This document shows positions 51,875 through 58,974 of a stretch of 64,000 nucleotides of DNA, piece after piece. Below the pieces are notes generated by a model, which ran no database searches, had not been told where the DNA came from, and saw only the letters and a program-made list of their open reading frames with translations. Source of the DNA: Anaerotignum sp. MB30-C6 (GTDB lineage Bacteria > Bacillota > Clostridia > Lachnospirales > Anaerotignaceae); the NCBI RefSeq assembly GCF_030908465.1, contig NZ_CP133078.1:62001-126000 (forward strand). The letters are read 5' to 3'. The position numbers were made by a program, and so were the translations under genes. Within the stretch, counting starts at the first letter, position 1; every line of letters begins with the position of its first letter.

Positions 51875-54814
51875 ATGGGAAAGATTACAAAGACGTGGAT
51901 AAAGCGACAAAAGTCAAAGGAAGCGTTTCAGAGTTTAGCGTGTTTGGGGGGAATTCCATTGCAAGCCTTTCAAAAAGTCATAATCACTTTTGTTTTGTTG
52001 CTATGTTTCAATTTTATCGTCGATTGCTTCGCATCTGAGACAAATCAAATACAACATACCATACGAATTGGGTGTTGGGATGGGATTAAATATCTTTCCA
52101 ATGAAAAGATAGAAGGGCACCATCAAGGTTATATCCCAGATTATCTTCAGGAGCTCAATCGTTTTTTAGGCACATCCCCTGTGAGATACCATTTTACATA
52201 TACCTTTGGAACGCCAGAAAAATTATTGCAGCAGTTGCAAGATGGGAGTGTAGATGCCATCATTGGGTTTGCTTATCCACAAACGGAGGGGTTAGCAGAG
52301 CCTTTGAAAATTATGGATGTGCAGCTTACCCTAACCACTTCTAAACAAAATGTAGGCTTCTTCTATAAAGATGGCACTTCTTTTCATGGGAAAAAAATTG
52401 GATATACAATGAAATCCACTTTGGATATCATCAATAAGTATGAGGAAGAAAACAAAATTGATTTAGCTCCTGTTTATTATAATGACACAGTGTCCTTAAA
52501 AGATGCTTTGAGTAGAAACAAAGTAGAATTTGCAATCCTACCATTTTATGAAAATGATGATCGATTTAAGGTGGTAGATATTTTAGACACCTTAGAGCTC
52601 TTTTTGATTTCTAAGGATACCAACCAGAATTTAATAAAAAGCCTTACCCAGGCCAAACATAAGATGCAAGTTGCATTCCCGAGTTTTGAAGTTGATTTAA
52701 GAAAAAAACATGCCAAGGGTATTGAGTATGATTTAGCCAACAATAGGGAGGAGCAGGAGTTTCTGGATACAGGAAGTCCTATTAAGTTTGCGGTAAGCAA
52801 CCAAACAAACCTGATTCAATATGACGCAAAGAATGAAAAATATGTTGGGCCTTACGCCGCGCTTATAGAGTATTTCACCAAGGCCAATGGACTTTCCTAT
52901 GAAGTGTTAGTAACTGAGACCATTTCACAGGCTTTGGAACAAGAGGCGGATGTGTTGCTTGGAATGATTGAATCACCTCAAATTGAAAAGCAGTATAACT
53001 TGGTTTTTACCGAGCCCTATATGCATGGTATCTACTCCTATTGGGCAGATAAAGGCAAAAAAGTGGACTTCCAAAGGCCCAATCGAGTGGGGTCCATCCA
53101 TAATCTTGAAACTGTGGACACATATATCCAGAATTACTACCCCCACTGGGATTTAACAATTTATGATTCTCCTGAGAGTGGGATTGAGGCCATAAAGGCG
53201 GGAAGGGCAGACTTTATTATTTTGGATGATATCGTCGATGGTGCCCATCAAGAGATATCAGAGGAGTTGGACAGGCTTTATGATTTCAATGTCCCCCAAC
53301 TGGATTTAAGCATGGGTGTTAATTTTAGCAAAAGTAATGGACCTGTTATTCTTAGTTTAATGGATCGGGCAATTATGGCTGCAGATAGCGAAAAAATCGG
53401 CACAATTATGCTAAATAATAAGTTGCCCAATTATAATCTCCAATCCTTAATTGACCAGTATTATCAATGGTTTATCTGGTTATGTGAGTTTTTATTTGTT
53501 GTGGTGCTTTTAATTGTAATGATGCATTATCGTAGGTTACATCGGGCGGCCTATTTTGATAAAGAATTAAAAATGAACAACCGCAATTATCTCTTGCGTT
53601 ACGGCGGAAAGTTTTGCAAGGAAAATACCAGTATTATTGTTTTGGACATAGCCAAGTTAAAACAAATTAATATGCTATTGGGAATCCATGTGGGTGATGA
53701 TATTCGGGCTTATGTAGCGGAGGTTTTGAAAAGTTGTAGTGATAAGGGCGCGATTTTAGCTCAGACTTCTTCGTTGAACTATGTGGTGATTTTGCCCTAT
53801 GCGGAAGAAGGGAAAATACGGAGTTACTTACAATGTGTTTTTTCCAACCTGTCGGAATACAAGGATGAAACCGTCTCCGTAACCTTAGAATTCCATGTTG
53901 GTGTATACCAAAGTTGCGCCCAGGAGGATATACAAACGAATTTAGGCAAAGCGGAACTTGCGTTATTCGAGTCAAAACGGCAAAATATAAGGGTTTATTT
54001 TTATTCACAAGATTTGAAGAATAGATTATTAAAAGAAAAAATGATTGACCGTAAAATGCAAAAGGCCCTTGAAAATGAAGAATTTCAAATGTATTTACAA
54101 CCCCAATATGATAGCCAAACGGGCGAAATTTCCGGGGCTGAGGCTTTGGTGCGCTGGATAGAAGCCGACGGGAATGTCATTTACCCTAATGAGTTTATAC
54201 CATATTTTGAGCAAAACGGTTTTATTTTAAAGCTGGATGATTATATGTTTGAAAAGGCTTGCAAGCTGCAGCGAAGTTTATTGAATCGGGGGATTGTGCC
54301 TGTGCCCATTGCTGTGAACCAGTCACGACAGCATTCTAATGATGAAAATTATAGTGAACGGCTAAAGGGGATCGCCGATCGATATCAAATGCACTATAAT
54401 CTCATTGAAATAGAAGTAACGGAATACATTTATGGCAACGAGAAGAAGGTTCTGGAGTCCATTGACAATTTAAAGGAAATAGGCTTCTCTGTCTCTATAG
54501 ATGATTTTGGCAGCGGTTATTCTTCTCTTAACATGTTGGGGGGGAAACAGGTGGATTGTATAAAAATTGATAAGCAATTTCTTAAAGAAGGCCTTCTAAC
54601 GACAAAAACAAAAAATGTTCAGAAGGCCATTGTAAGCATTGCAAAGTCTTTAAATATACAGTGTGTTTGCGAGGGCGTCGAGACAAAAGAACAGGTTGAA
54701 TTTTTACAGGAGATTAATTGTAACTACTTACAGGGGTTTTACTTTGCAAAACCAATGGGAGTAGAGGAGTTTATAAAGGCAGCCTATGGAACATGCCTCA
54801 TGAAGGGGAAGTAA
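51875..54814 (+). CDS. Membrane c-di-GMP phosphodiesterase with dual solute-binding sensors
   Basis: 979 residues. A membrane segment at about 29-50, two successive SBP_bac_3-type domains outside the cell (about 60-290 and 300-520), a second membrane segment (about 532-552), a GGDEF-like domain without the GGDEF motif, and a C-terminal EAL domain. EAL residues are intact: EALVRW (Glu756), VNQS, VTEY, IDDFGSGYSSL, IKID, CEGVET and LQGFYFAKP, so it should cleave c-di-GMP. The degenerate GGDEF part may bind GTP as a regulator. Ligand probably an amino acid or similar (inference). ATG 51875 follows AGAAGGAA. Confidence 0.92.
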   Translation: MGKITKTWIKRQKSKEAFQSLACLGGIPLQAFQKVIITFVLLLCFNFIVDCFASETNQIQHTIRIGCWDGIKYLSNEKIEGHHQGYIPDYLQELNRFLGTSPVRYHFTYTFGTPEKLLQQLQDGSVDAIIGFAYPQTEGLAEPLKIMDVQLTLTTSKQNVGFFYKDGTSFHGKKIGYTMKSTLDIINKYEEENKIDLAPVYYNDTVSLKDALSRNKVEFAILPFYENDDRFKVVDILDTLELFLISKDTNQNLIKSLTQAKHKMQVAFPSFEVDLRKKHAKGIEYDLANNREEQEFLDTGSPIKFAVSNQTNLIQYDAKNEKYVGPYAALIEYFTKANGLSYEVLVTETISQALEQEADVLLGMIESPQIEKQYNLVFTEPYMHGIYSYWADKGKKVDFQRPNRVGSIHNLETVDTYIQNYYPHWDLTIYDSPESGIEAIKAGRADFIILDDIVDGAHQEISEELDRLYDFNVPQLDLSMGVNFSKSNGPVILSLMDRAIMAADSEKIGTIMLNNKLPNYNLQSLIDQYYQWFIWLCEFLFVVVLLIVMMHYRRLHRAAYFDKELKMNNRNYLLRYGGKFCKENTSIIVLDIAKLKQINMLLGIHVGDDIRAYVAEVLKSCSDKGAILAQTSSLNYVVILPYAEEGKIRSYLQCVFSNLSEYKDETVSVTLEFHVGVYQSCAQEDIQTNLGKAELALFESKRQNIRVYFYSQDLKNRLLKEKMIDRKMQKALENEEFQMYLQPQYDSQTGEISGAEALVRWIEADGNVIYPNEFIPYFEQNGFILKLDDYMFEKACKLQRSLLNRGIVPVPIAVNQSRQHSNDENYSERLKGIADRYQMHYNLIEIEVTEYIYGNEKKVLESIDNLKEIGFSVSIDDFGSGYSSLNMLGGKQVDCIKIDKQFLKEGLLTTKTKNVQKAIVSIAKSLNIQCVCEGVETKEQVEFLQEINCNYLQGFYFAKPMGVEEFIKAAYGTCLMKGK

Positions 54815-54903
54815 AAAGCATTCTAAATTTGATTAAGCCCCGAGCTGTCTCCCTTTTCTGTGATGACATCAGATAGCCTAATGTGAGTCGGCCACCCATC
54901 TGA

Positions 54904-55050
54904 AATACTAGGACTGGTGTTAAAGTAAATGGCCAAGGGTATCTATACCTTACGTATAGCTATTTAAATGGGGAGTATAACAGCGAAGGGGAAGGGAGCT
55001 ATGTTATTTGTGACGGAAAAGGAAACTCCCCTCCTAGAGGACAAAAATAG
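54904..55050 (+). pseudogene. Possible gene remnant
   Basis: A 48-codon stop-bounded frame reading TRTGVKVNGQGYLYLTYSYL and on to a C-terminus SPPRGQK, then a stop just before a terminator. The composition (alternating Tyr, Gly, Ser, Asn) looks like a real beta-strand protein end, but no start codon with a binding site is found and the sequence upstream is out of frame. Probably the 3' end of a decayed gene; no family recognised. Confidence 0.35.
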
Positions 55051-55092
55051 CGGAGATACTTGTGTTTAAAACAGTATCTCCGCTTTATTTTT
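55044..55092. terminator. Bidirectional terminator between convergent genes
   Basis: AGCGGAGATACT and AGTATCTCCGCT, a perfect 12-bp stem, flanked by A- and T-rich sequence on the two sides. Serves the minus-strand DUF1294 operon and anything on the plus strand. Confidence 0.88.
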
Positions 55093-55104
55093 TGGTTAGG
55101 TTTT

Positions 55105-55416
55105 TTAGCTAAAGGTAATTATAAATTTACCCATGACTAAGTAAATCACTAAGATATGCAAAATTGCAGTAATGGTAAAGACCAAAATAAAGTCTAAATG
55201 GCGTGTTTTATGCCGTTTAATTATCTGAGCCAGTAAACCGCCCAGACCTCCGCCCAATATTGCCATTAGATAAAAATTCTTTTCAGGAAGTCGCCTTTTA
55301 TTATTTATAGCAGCTTTTTTATCAAATGCCATTGTTAAGTAGGTTGTTAGGTTGATTAAAAGGTAATAACCCATTAAAATCAGAAAAGCGGTGCTATTAA
55401 AATGCATCTGCCTCAT
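55105..55416 (-). CDS. DUF1294 membrane protein
   Basis: 103 residues, three membrane segments. The family signature DKKAAINNKRRLPEKNFYLM with GGGLGGLLAQIIKRHKTRH lies in the middle. Function unknown in general; the DUF is often fused to cold-shock or other nucleic-acid domains, though here it stands alone. Its start is 4 bases past the mgsA stop, so it is the last gene of the long minus-strand run. Confidence 0.88.
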   Translation of the reverse strand: MRQMHFNSTAFLILMGYYLLINLTTYLTMAFDKKAAINNKRRLPEKNFYLMAILGGGLGGLLAQIIKRHKTRHLDFILVFTITAILHILVIYLVMGKFIITFS

Positions 55417-55420
55417 AATT

Positions 55421-55816
55421 TTATCTCACCACATTTCTCCAGTCTAAATCCCCTCTATCTAGGGCCAATAAAAGCACTTCCGCAGTTGCCAAGTTCGTGG
55501 CAAGGGGAATATTGTGCATGTCGCAAAGACGAAAGATGGAGTTAACCTCAGATTCATAATCCTGAGCAGACACAGGGTCTCTTAAAAATATCATTACATC
55601 AATGTCGTTATTTACAATTTGTGCACCCATTTGCTGTTCCCCGCCCAAACGGCTAGAGAGGTACTTATGGACTACCAAATTTGCGGCCTCCTCCACAAGA
55701 CGGCCCGTAGTGCCTGTTGCATAAATGTCATGCTTACAAAGAATATGTCTGTAAGCGATACAAAGATTTTCCATTAATTTTTTTTTATTATCATGGGCGA
55801 TCAAACCGATATTCAT
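55421..55816 (-). CDS. mgsA: Methylglyoxal synthase
   Basis: 131 residues. Converts dihydroxyacetone phosphate to methylglyoxal and phosphate, a bypass of lower glycolysis. Motifs are IGLIAHDNKK, ATGTTGRLVEE, the GGEQQMGAQI phosphate loop and catalytic Asp in DVMIFLRDP. Overlaps rodA by 4 bases and is therefore translated with it. Slightly short but complete. Confidence 0.95.
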   Translation of the reverse strand: MNIGLIAHDNKKKLMENLCIAYRHILCKHDIYATGTTGRLVEEAANLVVHKYLSSRLGGEQQMGAQIVNNDIDVMIFLRDPVSAQDYESEVNSIFRLCDMHNIPLATNLATAEVLLLALDRGDLDWRNVVR

Positions 55817-56961
55817 AACAATCCTCCCTCAAACAATGATTTTGTTTCTTTTTTTCTTATGTTTAATACAAGGCCAATGGCAACCATATTGGCCCACATG
55901 GAACTGCCGCCGTAGCTAACGAATGGTAGAGACATACCCGTATTGGGCAGAATACCTAAGGCAACGCCTGCGTTTACAAAGGTCTGAAAAGCAAACATTC
56001 CGGCAATCCCAGCAACGACTAACTGACTAAATAAATTTCTGGACGATATTGCTATTACTATACAACGAAATACGATAAAAAGCAAGACTCCCAAAACAAA
56101 TATACAACCAATAAATCCAAATTCTTCACCCACAACGGAGAAGATAAAGTCGTTATGTGGCTCCGGAAGGTAGCTTAATTGGTTTAGGGTACCGCTGAAA
56201 AGACCTTGTCCCGTAAGCTGGCCTGAGCCAATGGCACTAATGGACTTTTCCGTTTGGTAATAAAGGCTTGCATCTCTTTTGGGATCTACGAAAGAGAGAA
56301 TACGATTGAACTGATGGGGTTCAAAAATTTTATCCATAATCAAAGGGTTTTCTCTTGCCACATCCCATAAAATGAAAGCAATAATTGGAACGGTAATAAT
56401 AAGCACATTCCGAATAAAGGTATAGCTAAGGCCTGCCACAAAAAGTTGAATACAAAAAATTGCAATCAACACCAGACTGGCGGAAAGGGCTGGCTGTTTT
56501 TGTATCAGCACAATTGGCACCATAACATAGATGCAAAGGAAAGCCAAAAAAGGTAACCGATTTATTTTATGATGGTTCGTAGTGATTACTTTTGCCAGAC
56601 AAAATATCATCATGATTTTGGCAAACTCCGATGGCTGTATGGTTAAGGGGCCGATGGCAATCCAACGAACGGCACCCTTTGCGCCTGTACCGATTAAAAG
56701 AACGGCCATTAGTAGTAGTAAATTGATACAATAAATCGGTATATGAAACTGTGAAAAATATTCATAGTCTACGTTTGCTGCAATGAGCATCAATATGATT
56801 CCTACAACAAAGAAGGCACCTTGTTTTACAACAAAGGTTGCACTCTCTCCAAGGTTAACATGGGTTGCGCTAGCGATTGCAACAAGACCAAATATGGTGA
56901 GGACACCAACTGCGCCTAAAAGTGGCCAATCAAAATTTTGAAAATATTTTTTAAACTCCAT
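55813..56961 (-). CDS. rodA: RodA-type SEDS peptidoglycan polymerase
   Basis: 382 residues, about ten membrane spans. Polymerises lipid II glycan strands in the elongation machine. Family features are VRWIAIGPLTIQPSEFAKI, the large loop with LSYLPEPHNDFIFSVVGEEF (catalytic Asp) and NTGMSLPFVSYGGSSMWAN. It could in principle be FtsW, but its place behind mre, pbp2 and min genes favours RodA. GGAGGAATTTGACCC precedes ATG 56961. Confidence 0.93.
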   Translation of the reverse strand: MEFKKYFQNFDWPLLGAVGVLTIFGLVAIASATHVNLGESATFVVKQGAFFVVGIILMLIAANVDYEYFSQFHIPIYCINLLLLMAVLLIGTGAKGAVRWIAIGPLTIQPSEFAKIMMIFCLAKVITTNHHKINRLPFLAFLCIYVMVPIVLIQKQPALSASLVLIAIFCIQLFVAGLSYTFIRNVLIITVPIIAFILWDVARENPLIMDKIFEPHQFNRILSFVDPKRDASLYYQTEKSISAIGSGQLTGQGLFSGTLNQLSYLPEPHNDFIFSVVGEEFGFIGCIFVLGVLLFIVFRCIVIAISSRNLFSQLVVAGIAGMFAFQTFVNAGVALGILPNTGMSLPFVSYGGSSMWANMVAIGLVLNIRKKETKSLFEGGLL

Positions 56962-57015
56962 GGGTCAAATTCCTCCGACCGGGGTAAAAATTACCCGTAT
57001 TGCTGAAACAAGGAA

Positions 57016-57059
57016 AGCCGAGGGGAACGAGGGACAATAGGGGTCCTCTTTTCTCGGCT
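57016..57059 (-). other. Nested hairpin between minE and rodA
   Basis: AGCCGAG and CTCGGCT close a loop in which GAGG-GAC and GTC-CTC can also pair. No strong T run follows on the minus strand, so it may be an RNA processing or attenuating element and not a full terminator. Confidence 0.5.
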
Positions 57060-57072
57060 CACTTCTTTAATT

Positions 57073-57357
57073 TTAGTCTTGTACTTTGCGCATACTCTTA
57101 ATGGGAATATTGGCATACAGTACAGGGACTGTTCCGTTATTTTCTTCAGACTGGGTCTGTGTAATTTGGATATCAAGTTCTTCCTCGTCAATTTCCATAT
57201 AGTTGGAAATTACTTTAATAATGTCTGTCTTCAACATTTCAAGAACTTGTGAGGAACAATTCACTCTATCATGAACCAGAACCAGTTTCAATCTATCTTT
57301 GGCAACGCTGCCGGAAGGCGGCACATTTTTCTTTTTAAAGAAGCTAAAGAAATCCAT
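57073..57357 (-). CDS. minE: Cell division topological specificity factor MinE
   Basis: 94 residues. Starts MDFFSFFKKKNVPPSGSVAK (membrane-targeting end), then KDRLKLVLVHDRVNC, the MinD-contact region, and the dimer domain. Drives MinD off the membrane to set the Min oscillation. ATG 57357 follows AAGGATGTG; a longer frame to 57420 overlaps the end of minD. Presence of MinE indicates an oscillating Min system, as in several Clostridia. Confidence 0.94.
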   Translation of the reverse strand: MDFFSFFKKKNVPPSGSVAKDRLKLVLVHDRVNCSSQVLEMLKTDIIKVISNYMEIDEEELDIQITQTQSEENNGTVPVLYANIPIKSMRKVQD

Positions 57358-57388
57358 GGGGACACATCCTTTCGTCGGGTAATGAGGT

Positions 57389-58186
57389 TTAATGACGGAA
57401 AAGGCCTTTGAGCTTTTCAAAAAAGCTTACGGGCTGTTCTTCAAAGGACATAATTGGTATTTCTTGTCCTATAATTCGCTGCACGATGTTTCTATAAGCC
57501 TGTCCTGCCCGAGATTCTTGGTTTGTAACGGCAGGTTCCCCCTTATTTGTAGCAATGACGATGGCCTCATCATCAGGCACAACCCCAAGGATATCCACAG
57601 CCAAGATTTCTGTTACATCTTCGATATTCATCATATCGCCTCTTTGTACCAAGTCAATACGCAAGCGGTTCAGAATAAGCATAGGGTTATTTAAGCCATT
57701 TGCCTCCAATAGACCGATGATACGGTCGGCATCACGCACAGCTGAAACTTCAGGAGTTGTGATAACAACAGCTCTGTCTGCACCAGCGATTGCGTTTTTA
57801 AAGCCCTGTTCAATACCTGCGGGACAATCGATTAAGATAAAATCAAAGCCTTCCTCCTTTAAGCTTTCGCAAAGCTTTTGCATCTGTTCTGGAGAAACGG
57901 CATCTTTATCTCTCGTTTGAGCTGCTGGCAAAAGGAAAAGGCCGTCATAACGCTTGTCCTTAATTAAAGCTTGTTTTAAACGACAGTTACCCTCTACAAC
58001 GTCTACAAGGTCATAAACGATTCTATTTTCCAAGCCCATAACAACGTCAAGGTTGCGTAGACCAATGTCGGCATCAACTAATGCAACTTTTTTACCCAAT
58101 ACCGCTAACCCGCAGCCAAGATTAGCACTTGTAGTAGTTTTTCCTACACCGCCTTTGCCGCTGGTGATTACGATTACTTCACTCAT
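57389..58186 (-). CDS. minD: Septum site-determining ATPase MinD
   Basis: 265-residue deviant Walker ATPase. KGGVGKTTT near the N-terminus, DADIGLRNLDVVMG, and the C-terminal amphipathic helix SFFEKLKGLFRH that binds the membrane. Recruits MinC to block division near the poles. AGGAGGAAC precedes the ATG. Lies between minC (141 bases upstream) and minE (31 bases downstream). Confidence 0.97.
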   Translation of the reverse strand: MSEVIVITSGKGGVGKTTTSANLGCGLAVLGKKVALVDADIGLRNLDVVMGLENRIVYDLVDVVEGNCRLKQALIKDKRYDGLFLLPAAQTRDKDAVSPEQMQKLCESLKEEGFDFILIDCPAGIEQGFKNAIAGADRAVVITTPEVSAVRDADRIIGLLEANGLNNPMLILNRLRIDLVQRGDMMNIEDVTEILAVDILGVVPDDEAIVIATNKGEPAVTNQESRAGQAYRNIVQRIIGQEIPIMSFEEQPVSFFEKLKGLFRH

Positions 58187-58327
58187 CTATGTTCCTCCTA
58201 ATCCAGAAGTCAATTTTTCTTCTCCCTAAAAATGAATATAGGGAACTACGTATATATTACTATCTTAACAAAAACTAGCAAGATTTGCATCCATTTTTTT
58301 TAGTAAAAACAGAAAAAAAATTCTATT

Positions 58328-58960
58328 TTACGACAGCGCCATGACGAAAATTTGCCCTTCTTGTACAAAAGCGTATTCTGGTGGCTTAGGACCCCGCTTG
58401 TTTTCATCGGGGAAACGGGTAATGATGTCTCCAATTCGAAGTTGCACAGGTGCCATATAGACAGCGGAAACGAATGCGTCAGTCATTCCTTGGCAACCGG
58501 CATGGGCCATGCCCTTTAGCTGACCCAAGATGATGATATTCCCAGTTGCCTTGATTTCTGCGCCAGGGTTTACATCACCAATGATAACCACACTTCCGTC
58601 AAAATCAATTCTTTGACCATTGCGAAGGGAGCCTTTATGAAACTTCGTAAGGTTATGGGGAGCCATTTCCTTTTCCAATAAATTGGTCAGATGAAACAGT
58701 TCGTTGTTTTCCGTTTTAAGAAAAGTAATTTCCATGGTGGTATGCTGTGTGATAATACCCAGTAGTTTTTGCTCTTCTTCTTCGGAAAAAGTACGACCTT
58801 TAAAAGCCAAAGAAGTTTTTACATTATCAAAAAATTTACCAGCTTCCTGTACTTTCTTTTCCAATTGTTCGCAAAGAACATCAAAGGGTGTATCTTCTTG
58901 AAAAAGTACAGTGACGCCGTCTTTTGTGCCTTTGAAAATAACATAGTTTTCTAAATTCAT
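58328..58960 (-). CDS. minC: Septum site-determining inhibitor MinC
   Basis: 210 residues. Blocks FtsZ assembly. An N-terminal FtsZ-binding domain (VIFKGTKDGVTVLF onward) and the C-terminal beta-helix (SLRNGQRIDFDGSVVIIGDV, GAEIKATGNIIILGQLKGMA) are in the expected order. ATG 58960 follows CAGGAGGG. It starts 14 bases after the pbp2 stop, so the Min genes are part of the mre-pbp2 run. Confidence 0.94.
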   Translation of the reverse strand: MNLENYVIFKGTKDGVTVLFQEDTPFDVLCEQLEKKVQEAGKFFDNVKTSLAFKGRTFSEEEEQKLLGIITQHTTMEITFLKTENNELFHLTNLLEKEMAPHNLTKFHKGSLRNGQRIDFDGSVVIIGDVNPGAEIKATGNIIILGQLKGMAHAGCQGMTDAFVSAVYMAPVQLRIGDIITRFPDENKRGPKPPEYAFVQEGQIFVMALS

Positions 58961-58974
58961 AATACCCTCCTGTA

